From assembly GCA_902798685.1 (NCBI GenBank), contig CADBXO010000005.1:21064-85063 (forward strand): 64,000 nucleotides of DNA. Reading direction: 5' to 3'. The stretch comes from an uncultured Bacteroidales bacterium (lineage in GTDB: Bacteria; Bacteroidota; Bacteroidia; Bacteroidales; Bacteroidaceae). A model generated the notes under the pieces. That model did no database searches and was not told the origin of the DNA. It saw only the letters and a list, made by a program, of their open reading frames with translations. A program made the position numbers and the translations under genes. Positions 1-8,267 of the stretch are shown here, piece after piece (position 1 is the first letter of the stretch; each line of letters starts with the position of its first letter).

Positions 1-1111
1 TATCAATCTTGGGATCGTAGATGTCAAAGTCCTGCGGGAACTTCATCTCGGGTGTCTTGATAAGCTTCAGGTTACCGGTACCTGACAGGATTACCCTGAC
101 TGTAACGGCGTCATTGGCAGTCACATCGGTGCTGCTTATGGTCGAGCTTATGCTGAAATCACCTACACCGCCGTAGAATGAGCCTGTCTTGCCCTGCGGC
201 AGCGGCTTTACATTGATCTTTATGGGACGTGAAGTAAGGTCCTTCTTTACCTCTACATATCTTGAGGAGTTGAAGAACATGTCGAATATGTCACCGCTGT
301 TGTTCTCAACGCGCTGTGCTATAACGCCTTCAAACGGAGTTGCAGGTATCTCCAGCTCTCCTGAATGCTGCGGGAAGAGAACGTACTGGCTCCATACCAT
401 TGTCTGGTAATTGCGGCCGTTGTAATGCTCCAGATTGAACTCTTTCTGCTGCGGAAGCTCAACCTCCTGAACGTGGAAGTTCTTGAGATCAGGCATCTTG
501 TTGCTCATGGTCTGCAGGTCAACTGACGGCAGCTTGTATATCTTGAATGTCAGCAGAATGGCCTCCTGCTCGTAAACGGTAGTCTTATCGACGGTTGCAA
601 GCATGAACAGGTCATCGTTTCCTACAGCGGAACTCTGGCCCGATGACGGTCTGGACTGGTTCTGGGTGCTCCCCTGCCCTTGTCCACCCTGGGCTTGCGA
701 TGCCTGGTCAGGCGGCAGCACCTTGATGGTCAGTTTGTTGGAGGTAAACTGCTTTCCTCCGGCCTTTATGGTTGCACCGTCCAACTCCACATCACCCTGC
801 TCTGTGGCGACGACAATATACGTATAGGTAATAGTGGTGCTGTTCTCACTCTTTCCATTGATGATGGTATAACTGGATTGGGTAGATGTGTTGGGGCCTG
901 AAAGAATCTGAAGGCTCTTCATATCAGGAGCGCGCAACTCTTTTGCGTCACGTGTATTAATCTTATACGTGATCCTGAAACGTTCACCTACCGCTACGGC
1001 CTTGGGGGCCTGGGCGGTAAATGTCACATCCTGGGCAATAACAGTTACTCCGGTCAGCATGATCAGCATGACCGAAAGCAAAAGTCCTTTTGTCTTGTTG
1101 AGTATATTCAT
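1..1111 (-). CDS. batD: BatD family protein (3' end outside window)
   Basis: The reading frame begins about 3 bases after the stop of the TPR gene and runs off the left edge, so only the N-terminal ~370 residues are seen. The start gives MNILNKTKGLLLSVMLIMLT, a signal peptide ending near VIAQD. The exported part is beta-rich, with a Q/S/G-rich linker around residues 165-185, and matches the layout of BatD ('oxygen tolerance') proteins, which are usually about 600 residues with a C-terminal membrane helix. In Bacteroides fragilis the bat genes were linked to aerotolerance; their biochemical role is unsettled. Position as the last visible gene of moxR-DUF58-batA-batB-batC-batD supports the name. 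The C-terminal TM segment and any batE lie outside the window. Confidence 0.85.
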   Translation of the reverse strand, partial: MNILNKTKGLLLSVMLIMLTGVTVIAQDVTFTAQAPKAVAVGERFRITYKINTRDAKELRAPDMKSLQILSGPNTSTQSSYTIINGKSENSTTITYTYIVVATEQGDVELDGATIKAGGKQFTSNKLTIKVLPPDQASQAQGGQGQGSTQNQSRPSSGQSSAVGNDDLFMLATVDKTTVYEQEAILLTFKIYKLPSVDLQTMSNKMPDLKNFHVQEVELPQQKEFNLEHYNGRNYQTMVWSQYVLFPQHSGELEIPATPFEGVIAQRVENNSGDIFDMFFNSSRYVEVKKDLTSRPIKINVKPLPQGKTGSFYGGVGDFSISSTISSTDVTANDAVTVRVILSGTGNLKLIKTPEMKFPQDFDIYDPKID

Positions 1112-1113
1112 AT

Positions 1114-1866
1114 TTACCAATCTTTTTCCAACGGTTTCTTAGGCTGAACCTTCATAAGCTGTTCCTGAACTCGTTCCTGAACCTCTTTTTCATCCTGCAT
1201 TGCAGCTTCAAGAATCTGCTCGGCATTCTCCTGTGACATATCCTGAGGTTGCTCCTGTTGCTGCTGTTGCTGTTCCTGCTGCTGTTGTTGCTGTTGTTCC
1301 TGTTGCTGCTGTTCCTGTTGCTGTTCCTGCTGCTGTTCCTGTTGTTGCTCCTGCTGCTGTTGCTGTTGCTGTTGCTGTTGGTCCTTGAGCATACGCTGGG
1401 CAAGAATCATGTTGTAGCGGGTCTGATCATCCTGAGGATTGTTGCGCAGAGCCTGTTTGTACGCCTCTACAGCCTTGTCAAACTGCTCGCACATGTGGTA
1501 AACCACGCCGGTGTTGTGATAGGTCTGGGCAAGGTCCTTCTTGCATTTCTCGAGCTCCTTGGGAGAAGCCTCAGGGTTATCCATCAGTTCTTTCTTCTTA
1601 GCTTCAAGGGCGCTGGCCATCTTACTGTACTGCTCAACGGCCTCGTTAGGCTTCTGCTGAGCGGTATATGCGTTGCCCAGATTGTAGTATCCCTCAAGGA
1701 GTTCCGGATTCATATCCAAAGCCTTAAGGTAATTCTCCTCGGCCTTGATGAACAGGCTGTCCTCAAACAGATGGTTGCCCTTGCGTACGAACGAACGGTC
1801 CGAACGCTGTGCATACGCACCTGCAACGGAAGCTGTCAAAAGGCAGAACAACAATATCTTTTTCAT
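1114..1866 (-). CDS. batC: BatC: exported TPR protein with long poly-Gln/Glu tract
   Basis: A 250-residue protein with a signal peptide (residues 1-19, cleavage after AYA). Tetratricopeptide repeats cover about residues 24-160, including the typical GYYNLGNAYTAQQKPNEAVE helix pair and HNTGVVYHMCEQFDKAVEAY. Residues 163-208 are almost pure Gln broken by single Glu, followed by an acidic helical tail ending EKDW. It lies between batB (4-base ATGA overlap, so translationally coupled) and batD, the place of BatC in the aerotolerance operon. TPR proteins of this set are thought to scaffold the VWA proteins BatA/BatB in the periplasm; that role is inferred. The Q/E tract is encoded by CAG/CAA/GAG/GAA repeats that could change length by slippage. 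Confidence 0.9.
   Translation of the reverse strand: MKKILLFCLLTASVAGAYAQRSDRSFVRKGNHLFEDSLFIKAEENYLKALDMNPELLEGYYNLGNAYTAQQKPNEAVEQYSKMASALEAKKKELMDNPEASPKELEKCKKDLAQTYHNTGVVYHMCEQFDKAVEAYKQALRNNPQDDQTRYNMILAQRMLKDQQQQQQQQQQEQQQEQQQEQQQEQQQQEQQQQQQQEQQQQQQEQPQDMSQENAEQILEAAMQDEKEVQERVQEQLMKVQPKKPLEKDW
1243..1380 (-). repeat. Poly-Gln/Glu codon repeat in batC
   Basis: About 46 codons that read CAG/CAA with single GAG/GAA (QQQE-type units of 4-8 codons) on the minus strand. On the plus strand the same stretch looks like (CTG/TTG)n and gives false Leu-rich and Val/Ala-rich frames. The mix of CAG and CAA interrupts perfect trinucleotide runs, but the units are repetitive enough for copy-number change. 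Confidence 0.9.
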
Positions 1867-2903
1867 TTCACTTTCTCCTCATCGGTTTTGAACAGACTGA
1901 AATTCCTGAGTCTGGGGTTACGGCTCTCGCAGATGAATATCTCAAAGAGCAGTACTACCAGGATCATCCAGGCAATTATTGCAAACTGTTCGTCATATTC
2001 AGTATAGACTGTGCTCTCGACATCGGCCTTGGCCAGTTTGTCAATCTCCTTCTGAAGGGCCTTCTCGGCGGCATTTGAGTTGTCCACGTAGAAGTAGGCG
2101 CCCTTGCCTGCGGCTGCTATGTTGCGGCACATCTCCTCATTAAGGCGTGTAACCACCACATTACCCTCACGGTCCTTGCGGAACTCACCTCTCCTGTCAC
2201 CCGGAATGGGAGAACCGGACGGCGAACCTACGCCCATGACATAGACTATGTAGCCCTTCTCGGCTGCAGCCTGGGCAGCCTCAACGGCACCGCCTTCATG
2301 GTTCTCACCGTCAGTTATCACGATTATGGCCTTACCTACTCCCTCATTTGGAGTAAAGCTGCGGGTTGCCAGTTCAATGGCGGTCTTGATATCGGTTCCC
2401 TGGCGTGTAATGAGTGCCGGGCTGATGGTATTGAGGAATACCTTGGCCGATATGAAATCACTTGTGATAGGCAGCTGTACGAATGCGTCGCCTGCAAAGA
2501 CGATAAGACCGATCTTGTCATCCTTGAACTGGTCAACCAGATTCGAGATGATACGCTTAGACTTGTCAAGACGGCTCGGTGCGACATCATCGGCCAGCAT
2601 TGAGTTGGATATATCCAGTGCAATGACTGTCTCGATGCCCTTGCGGGTTACGGTCTCCTGCTTGGAGCCGAACTGCGGTCTTGCCAGAAGGAAGCAGCAT
2701 AGCGTATAGCATGCAAAGAGCAGCCAGAATTTGATGTTGGGGCGTGTTACGGATGCATCGGGCATGAGTTGTGCCAGCAGTTCCCTGTCGCCGTACTCCT
2801 CAAGTTTCCTGCGACGGCGTATGTTGGAGACCACATGTAATGCCACCAGCACCGGAACGAGTGCCAGCAGATAGAGATATTCGGGATTTGCGAACTTGAA
2901 CAT
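1863..2903 (-). CDS. batB: BatB: membrane-anchored VWA-domain protein
   Basis: 346 residues. An N-terminal membrane segment (YLYLLALVPVLVALHVV) and a second helix around residues 60-75 (LLFACYTLCCFLLARPQF) precede a von Willebrand factor A domain at about 90-300. The MIDAS metal site is visible as DISNSMLADD and TDGENHEG. A last helix (FAIIAWMILVVLLFEIFI) sits near the C-terminus. The LARPQ motif after the second helix is typical of BatA/BatB. It overlaps batC by 4 bases and follows batA after 12 bases. Together with BatA it is expected to present a VWA domain on the outer face of the inner membrane; MoxR upstream is the likely partner ATPase. Confidence 0.93.
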   Translation of the reverse strand: MFKFANPEYLYLLALVPVLVALHVVSNIRRRRKLEEYGDRELLAQLMPDASVTRPNIKFWLLFACYTLCCFLLARPQFGSKQETVTRKGIETVIALDISNSMLADDVAPSRLDKSKRIISNLVDQFKDDKIGLIVFAGDAFVQLPITSDFISAKVFLNTISPALITRQGTDIKTAIELATRSFTPNEGVGKAIIVITDGENHEGGAVEAAQAAAEKGYIVYVMGVGSPSGSPIPGDRRGEFRKDREGNVVVTRLNEEMCRNIAAAGKGAYFYVDNSNAAEKALQKEIDKLAKADVESTVYTEYDEQFAIIAWMILVVLLFEIFICESRNPRLRNFSLFKTDEEKVK

Positions 2904-2915
2904 AGTGACTCCTTT

Positions 2916-3914
2916 TTATGGTATTGTACGCAGAACGGTCTGTTTGAGCAGGATCGAGAGCAGCAGTGAGAGCAGCAGTGCCAGCGCAAGCGGCTGATAC
3001 TCCTCCTGGTTCTTGCTGAACTCCTTAACCTGCAGTTTGGTACGTTCCAGCTTGTCAATCTCTTCATAAACCTCCTTCAGCTTGCTGTTGCTGGTGGCAC
3101 GGTAATACTGGCCGTTCGCAGTCTGGGCAATCTGTCGGAGAACATTCTCATCAATCTCGACGGCCACATTCACATACTGCTTGCCGAACGCGCCCTGAAC
3201 GGGATACGGAGCAGTGCCGTTTGTTCCTACGCCGATGGTATAGACCCTGATGCCGAAACTCTTGGCCATCTCGGCGGCTGTCATAGGTGAAACCTCACCG
3301 CGGTTATTGGAACCGTCAGTAAGAAGTATTATGACCTTTGACTTGGCCTGGCTGTCCTTGAGGCGGCTTATGGCGTTGGCAAGACCCATTCCTATGGCTG
3401 TGCCGTCCTCAATGATACCCTTGGCGGCAATGTCACTGCTTACGTTCTGGAACATGTTCAGAAGCACTGCATGGTCAACTGTCATGGGGCACTGGGTGAA
3501 GGCCTCACCTGCGAATATGGTCAATCCGATATTGTCATTGGGACGTCCGTTTATGAATTCCGATGCCACCTGCTTGGCTGCCTCGATACGGTTTGGCTTG
3601 AGGTCCTCGGCCAGCATACTGGTTGAGACATCGACGGCAAGCATGATATCGATACCCTCTATCTCTGTATCCTGCCAGCGGTCAGTCGTCTGAGGACGTG
3701 CCAGGATAAGGGAGAGCAGTACGATAGCTGCCATATCCAGTATGAACGGAACATGAATAAGGTAATATTTCCAGCTTTTTCTCATGCCGCCGTACATGGT
3801 CAATGTAGGCACCGACATGGCGGCACGTCTCTTGCGGCCTCTCAGAACATACCAGACGATGCAAGGTATGATGAGAAGCATCAGGAGCAGATAAGCGCTG
3901 TTTGCAAATGTCAT
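2916..3914 (-). CDS. batA: BatA: membrane-anchored VWA-domain protein
   Basis: 332 residues, paralogous to the next gene. Two N-terminal helices (residues ~6-25 and ~58-73, ending LILARPQT) lead into a VWA domain with MIDAS motifs DVSTSMLAED and TDGSNNRGEV. A C-terminal helix (LALALLLSLLLSILL) anchors the other end. It sits 12 bases upstream of batB and 12 bases after the unnamed exported membrane protein, so it is a mid-operon gene. In Bacteroides fragilis the first VWA gene after the moxR/DUF58 part is batA. The substrate of these VWA proteins is not established. Confidence 0.93.
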   Translation of the reverse strand: MTFANSAYLLLMLLIIPCIVWYVLRGRKRRAAMSVPTLTMYGGMRKSWKYYLIHVPFILDMAAIVLLSLILARPQTTDRWQDTEIEGIDIMLAVDVSTSMLAEDLKPNRIEAAKQVASEFINGRPNDNIGLTIFAGEAFTQCPMTVDHAVLLNMFQNVSSDIAAKGIIEDGTAIGMGLANAISRLKDSQAKSKVIILLTDGSNNRGEVSPMTAAEMAKSFGIRVYTIGVGTNGTAPYPVQGAFGKQYVNVAVEIDENVLRQIAQTANGQYYRATSNSKLKEVYEEIDKLERTKLQVKEFSKNQEEYQPLALALLLSLLLSILLKQTVLRTIP

Positions 3915-3926
3915 GACTGTTATTGT

Positions 3927-5003
3927 TTAGAAGAACAGATAATATATTTTCAATACCGCCAGCACAAAGAATGCCGTACCTGCCACTGCAATGACTATAC
4001 CTGCAGTGAGCAGTGCGATACGTCCGCCCTTGCTGCGTTTCTCCTCAATGACCGTCTCCTCTACCTTGGGCTGAAGTTCCTCCTCGGATACCTCGATCTT
4101 GGTATCATTGACAAACTCCAGAGCATTGATCAGATTCTGGTCATTCTCGTTCAGCATAGGCTTGAACTTGGCGAACTTGACCATATCGGCCGTAGAAAGA
4201 AGGTCACGCAGTTCACTGAGCGACTCCTTGTCACGGCTCTCCTCCAGACGTTCCATAATCTCATATGATGTCATCTCGGTAGCGTTGAAACCGAAACGGT
4301 CATTGATATACTCACGCAGGATATCCGTCAACTGGGTATAATAGCCCTTGGCATCCTCGCTGTGGGGACCGCCGGCCTGACGCAGCTCCTCAATTCCGTT
4401 AATGGCACGTACATGAGCCGGAACCTTGGGCTCGATCTTGATTCTCCTTATTATGGGCTTGTCGTCGCGGTATCTGAGAAGCAGATATATTGCCGCAACA
4501 ATGGCAAGTGCCGCAAGAATCCAGTATAACGCAAGTCCTTTTACCTCATAGAACTTTACCGGAGTCTTCATGTTCTCCTTGGGACCGAATATCTCCTTGG
4601 CATTCTCCTCAGGGATATCATATGACATGAAAGCCAATGCCAGACGGTTGGACTGATACTCCTCTCCATCTACCGTAACGGGTATGTATGGAATATAGAT
4701 AAGAGCCGAATCAAAGCAAGTAACGGTGTAGTTGCGGGTAAGAACCATCCGCTGTCCGCCGTTCACGAACTGAGTATCGGTAGTTACGGGAGGAATTATC
4801 TCCAGACCTTTGACAATGGTATCGCGGTATGCGGGGAATGCAACCGTCTTACCGGCGTCACAGGCGACCTCGACATGTATTCCGGTCTGCTGCCCTACCC
4901 ACATCATCATAGAGTCCAGTTCTGCCTTCACAATGACATTCTGGGCCGATGACAACGCGGGAACAAGTCCCAGACACAGATATATAAGGAATCTTTTCAT
5001 CAT
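3927..5003 (-). CDS. Bat-operon exported membrane protein (DUF4381-like position)
   Basis: About 358 residues from ATG at 5003; the stop codon of the DUF58 gene (5003-5005) overlaps this ATG by one base. It has a signal peptide (MKRFLIYLCLGLVPALSSAQ), an exported beta-rich domain up to about residue 160, a membrane helix (LALYWILAALAIVAAIYLLL), a cytoplasmic helical region, and a second C-terminal helix (IALLTAGIVIAVAGTAFFVL). The helical part, with DILREYINDRFGFNATEMTS, resembles the segment found in the membrane proteins encoded between DUF58 and BatA in many bacteria. No enzyme motif is visible. Its fixed place between DUF58 and batA suggests a structural part of the MoxR/Bat membrane assembly. 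Confidence 0.8.
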   Translation of the reverse strand: MMKRFLIYLCLGLVPALSSAQNVIVKAELDSMMMWVGQQTGIHVEVACDAGKTVAFPAYRDTIVKGLEIIPPVTTDTQFVNGGQRMVLTRNYTVTCFDSALIYIPYIPVTVDGEEYQSNRLALAFMSYDIPEENAKEIFGPKENMKTPVKFYEVKGLALYWILAALAIVAAIYLLLRYRDDKPIIRRIKIEPKVPAHVRAINGIEELRQAGGPHSEDAKGYYTQLTDILREYINDRFGFNATEMTSYEIMERLEESRDKESLSELRDLLSTADMVKFAKFKPMLNENDQNLINALEFVNDTKIEVSEEELQPKVEETVIEEKRSKGGRIALLTAGIVIAVAGTAFFVLAVLKIYYLFF

Positions 5004-5872
5004 CAATTACGCTTTGCAAACAGTCCCATAAGGGCTTTTACATAATCCTGGTCAGTCCTGACTGATACTGAATCGACACTGCTGCGTGTCAGATAGTCCT
5101 GAATACGGGCGGTGTTCTCCTCAAACCACTTTCTGTGTGCGGCACGGACATTTGCAGATGATGTATCCACATACATCTCCTGTCCGCTTTCGGCATCGGT
5201 CAGTTTCATGAGTCCCACATCAGGCAGTTCCTCCATACGTCTGTCATAGACACGTATAGCTACGACATCATGCTTGCGGTTTGCAATTGTAAGCGCATTC
5301 CTGTAGTCATGCGGATCAATGAAATCGCTCAGCAGGAATGCCGTGCAGCGTTTCTTGACGGCTCCTGTAAGGAACTCCAGAGGAACGGTTATGTCAGTAG
5401 ACTTACTCTCAGGCTCGTAGTTAAGGAGTTCGCGGATCAGGTACAGGATATGCTTACGGCCCTTCTTGGGCGGTATGAACTTCTCAATCCTGTCACTGAA
5501 GAACACCAGTCCCACCTTATCATTATTCTCGATGGCGGCAAAAGCCAGTGTGGCGGCTATCTCGGTAACCATCTCACGCTTCATCATTACCTGCGTACCG
5601 AAGTTAAGACTGTCCGACACATCAACCATGAGCATAACGGTAAGCTCACGCTCCTCCTCAAAGACCTTTGAGTAGGGTTTGTTCATGCGTGCGGTAACAT
5701 TCCAGTCTATGTCGCGGGGCTCGTCACCGTACTGGTACTCACGCACCTCGCTGAATGCCATTCCGCGTCCTTTGAATGCGGTATGGTATTGACCGGCAAA
5801 AATGTTACTGGACAGACCACGGGTCTTGATCTCAATTTTCCGGACCTTCGCTATCAGTTCACTTGTTTCCAT
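5003..5872 (-). CDS. DUF58 domain-containing protein
   Basis: 289 residues, soluble. The DUF58 signature is clear: GMAFSEVREYQYGDEPRDID followed by WNVTARMNKPYSKVFEEERE, then a VWA-like fold with DVSDSLNFGT. No signal peptide or membrane helix. DUF58 proteins are the constant cytoplasmic partner of MoxR ATPases and of Bat VWA proteins. The gene follows moxR after 26 bases and overlaps the next gene by one base, which fits one operon. Function is inferred from this association only. Confidence 0.93.
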   Translation of the reverse strand: METSELIAKVRKIEIKTRGLSSNIFAGQYHTAFKGRGMAFSEVREYQYGDEPRDIDWNVTARMNKPYSKVFEEERELTVMLMVDVSDSLNFGTQVMMKREMVTEIAATLAFAAIENNDKVGLVFFSDRIEKFIPPKKGRKHILYLIRELLNYEPESKSTDITVPLEFLTGAVKKRCTAFLLSDFIDPHDYRNALTIANRKHDVVAIRVYDRRMEELPDVGLMKLTDAESGQEMYVDTSSANVRAAHRKWFEENTARIQDYLTRSSVDSVSVRTDQDYVKALMGLFAKRN

Positions 5873-5898
5873 ACTAAACTGATTACAAGGTAGTTAAA

Positions 5899-6894
5899 TT
5901 AAGGTACTTCAACCTTGTTCAAGATACGGCTTACCAGCTCGTCCTGAGTTACGTTAGTAGCCTCAGCCTCATATGTAAGGCCGATGCGGTGACGCAATAC
6001 ATCATGTGCGATGGCACGTACATCCTCAGGTACTACATAACCGCGACGCTTGATGAACGCATATGAACGTGCGGCAAGAGCCAGGTTGATTGATGCACGG
6101 GGTGAACCGCCAAATGAAATGAGTTCCTTAACCTCCTTGAGTCCGTATTTCTCGGGATAACGTGTAGCGAATACGATATCGGCAATATACTGCTCGATCT
6201 TCTCGTCCAGATATACCATATCAACCACCTTACGTGCCTCGATGATGTCATCAGTGCTCATAACGGGCTTTACGGTACCGATTTCATGGTGGATCTGCTG
6301 GTGGATGATCTTCTTCTCCTCCTCGATCTTGGGATAGTCAATGACAGCCTTGAGCATGAAACGGTCAACCTGTGCCTCAGGCAGCGGATATGTACCCTCC
6401 TGCTCTATCGGGTTCTGTGTAGCCATGACAAGGAAAGGCTTGGGAAGCTTGAATGTCTCACCGCCAAGTGTTACCTGACGCTCCTGCATGGCCTCGAGCA
6501 GAGCACTCTGTACCTTTGCCGGAGCACGGTTGATCTCATCGGCCAAAATGAAATTGGCGAATACCGGGCCTTTCTTGGGAAGGAAGGACTCATCCTTCTG
6601 GCTGTAGATCATTGTACCTACAACATCGGCAGGCAACAGGTCAGGAGTAAACTGTATACGGTTGAAACTTGCGTCAATAAGTGATGCAAGGGTCTTGATG
6701 GCAAGTGTCTTGGCCAGACCGGGCACACCTTCCAACAGTATGTGGCCATCTGAAAGAAGACCGATAAGAAGTGACTCTACAAGGTGTTTCTGCCCTACGA
6801 TAACCTGATCCATACCGGCCATCAGGTTGGTAACGAATGCGCTCTGTTTCTCTATGCGCTCATTCAGTTCCCTAATGTCAACGTTTTCACTCAT
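5899..6894 (-). CDS. moxR: MoxR family AAA+ ATPase
   Basis: 331 residues, a full-length MoxR/RavA-type AAA+ ATPase. Walker A is LEGVPGLAKT (residues ~55-64), Walker B is FILADEINRAPAK, sensor 1 region ATQNPIEQEGTYPLPEAQ, and the C-terminal lid has GGSPRASINLALAARSYAF. MoxR proteins act as chaperone-like motors that mature or insert metal ions into VWA-domain partners. Here the partners would be DUF58, BatA and BatB just downstream. It is the first gene of the minus-strand bat operon; 142 bases separate it from the HU-LysM gene. Confidence 0.96.
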   Translation of the reverse strand: MSENVDIRELNERIEKQSAFVTNLMAGMDQVIVGQKHLVESLLIGLLSDGHILLEGVPGLAKTLAIKTLASLIDASFNRIQFTPDLLPADVVGTMIYSQKDESFLPKKGPVFANFILADEINRAPAKVQSALLEAMQERQVTLGGETFKLPKPFLVMATQNPIEQEGTYPLPEAQVDRFMLKAVIDYPKIEEEKKIIHQQIHHEIGTVKPVMSTDDIIEARKVVDMVYLDEKIEQYIADIVFATRYPEKYGLKEVKELISFGGSPRASINLALAARSYAFIKRRGYVVPEDVRAIAHDVLRHRIGLTYEAEATNVTQDELVSRILNKVEVP

Positions 6895-6920
6895 AAGATT
6901 ATATTTATCAGTTAGTCAGT

Positions 6921-6988
6921 CCGTGCCCGTACCCTTTCGGGAACAGGCACGGCCCAAATATATGACTATTTATCAGCCGTTATCGGCT
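6921..6988 (-). other. Two hairpins between HU-LysM gene and moxR
   Basis: The 142-base gap holds an inverted repeat with arms CCGTGCC (6921-6927) and GGCACGG (6946-6952), plus CCC/GGG closer to the loop, and a second smaller one with arms AGCCG/CGGCT (6975-6988). Neither has a clear T-tract on the minus strand, so they may be an inefficient terminator or a 5' UTR element of the moxR operon rather than a strong stop. Confidence 0.4.
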
Positions 6989-7036
6989 AAAAAGGTTTAA
7001 ATAGTATTGCTTTTATAATACCGTTAAACTTAATTG

Positions 7037-7966
7037 TTATTTGTTTGCCAGCTCAGGCACCTTGATCTGGGTACCAACAGGCAGCTTCTTGAATGACTTT
7101 GACTTAAGACCGTTGTACTTGGCGATATACGGCCACAGCTTCTTTGTACCGTAGTACTTGAGAGCGATGGTGGTAAGCATGTCACCCTTCTCCATCTTGT
7201 GAGTGGTCTTGGTGCCTACGATCTTGTAGTTTACTGTATCTGCAACGGTAAAGAGCGGGAGAGCCTTCTCCTGGTCAGCCTTGATGAGAGCGAACTTGGC
7301 GGGCTCCTTCTTAGCGGGCTGAGCCTCGGGCTTCTTCTCTGGTGCAGGCTGTACTGCTGCGGGTGCCGGAGCCTTGGGCTTAACTTCCTTATCGGCCTTC
7401 TTCAAAGCCTTGCCGCCGAATACGGGCCAGAGCAGGATAACGATCAGAGCAATTACGAGAATGGCGATGATGATCTTGATCCATGCACCGCATCCGCTCT
7501 TCTTCTCCTCTTCCTTCTTAACTTCTTTCTTACTCTCCTTGGGAGCCTTCTTGGGCTCATTTGCTTTACCTTTTTCCATACTGTCTGTTGTTATTTGTGT
7601 TGAATTTTCATTCTGTTCCATCTTATCGAGCTGTGCAGCCTGCTCCTCGCTGATTTCAACTGTTTCAAATGCAGCGAACGGTTTGTTGATACGCTCCTTG
7701 AGGTCTGCGTCAGGGATAAATGAGATTTTCTGATGACCCTCGATGGTGAATCTCTCGCCTGAATTTACATTCACGCTCTCACGGTCCTCCATCTGGACAA
7801 GCTTGAAGGTACCAAGGCCCTTGACCTTGACAAGACCTTCAGAAAGCACACTCTGTGATATGATATCAAAGAAGTTCTTTACGAACTGCTCGGATGCGGC
7901 TTTTGACATTCCGCCAGCCTGTGACAGCAGGTCAGCAAGCTGAGAAAGATTAATCTTGTTATCCAT
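7037..7966 (-). CDS. HU-like DNA-binding domain fused to TM helix and LysM
   Basis: 309 residues with an unusual order. Residues 1-95 are an HU/IHF-type fold (KVKGLGTFKL; SGERFTIEGHQK). Residues 100-158 are a charged Lys/Glu linker. Residues 161-183 form one strong membrane helix (AWIKIIIAILVIALIVILLW). A Pro/Ala/Lys-rich spacer follows, then a LysM domain at 258-309 (MEKGDMLTTIALKYYGTKKL, then KVPELANK). Positive charges before the helix predict HU in the cytoplasm and LysM in the periplasm. In HU the DNA-intercalating proline lies in an N-P-x-T-G turn; here the turn is N66-V-N-S-G70, so the proline is lost. The gene follows a small HU gene by 8 bases. A nucleoid-to-cell-wall tether is my inference. 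Confidence 0.88.
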   Translation of the reverse strand: MDNKINLSQLADLLSQAGGMSKAASEQFVKNFFDIISQSVLSEGLVKVKGLGTFKLVQMEDRESVNVNSGERFTIEGHQKISFIPDADLKERINKPFAAFETVEISEEQAAQLDKMEQNENSTQITTDSMEKGKANEPKKAPKESKKEVKKEEEKKSGCGAWIKIIIAILVIALIVILLWPVFGGKALKKADKEVKPKAPAPAAVQPAPEKKPEAQPAKKEPAKFALIKADQEKALPLFTVADTVNYKIVGTKTTHKMEKGDMLTTIALKYYGTKKLWPYIAKYNGLKSKSFKKLPVGTQIKVPELANK

Positions 7967-7974
7967 AGCCGTCC

Positions 7975-8247
7975 TTATTTAAGTTTCTCCTTAAGAATTG
8001 AACTGGGCTTGTAGGTCAGTACAAGTTTGGGCGGTACGAGCATACGTACGCCTGTTGTCGGATTGACCGATACACGCTCATTCTTTTTCTTCACTTCAAG
8101 AACACCGAATCCGGAAAGACTCACGGAATCGCCGTTCTGCCATAGGTTCTCCATAACTCCGATAAGAGTCTGGATCTGTTCCGCAGCCTGTTCGGCCGAC
8201 ATCTGGCATTTGCCGGACAACTCTGTCAAAAACTGCTTGTTATTCAT
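7975..8247 (-). CDS. HU family DNA-binding protein
   Basis: 90 residues, the standard HU length. It has the HU beta-arm with SLSGFGVLEVKKKNERVSVN and the turn N62-P63-T-T-G, which keeps the proline that inserts between base pairs and kinks DNA, followed by a C-terminal helix ending KEKLK. It binds DNA as a homo- or heterodimer and shapes the nucleoid. It is encoded between rimO and the HU-TM-LysM gene, 8 bases upstream of the latter; a heterodimer with the membrane-bound HU domain is possible but unproven. Confidence 0.93.
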   Translation of the reverse strand: MNNKQFLTELSGKCQMSAEQAAEQIQTLIGVMENLWQNGDSVSLSGFGVLEVKKKNERVSVNPTTGVRMLVPPKLVLTYKPSSILKEKLK

Positions 8248-8267
8248 TTATCGGTTAGTTTGGTTGA

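Noticed and set aside
1200-2007. Long plus-strand frames rich in Leu or Val/Ala opposite batC
   Set aside because: They are the complement of the Gln/Glu codon repeat; the minus-strand frame has a signal peptide, TPRs and operon context.
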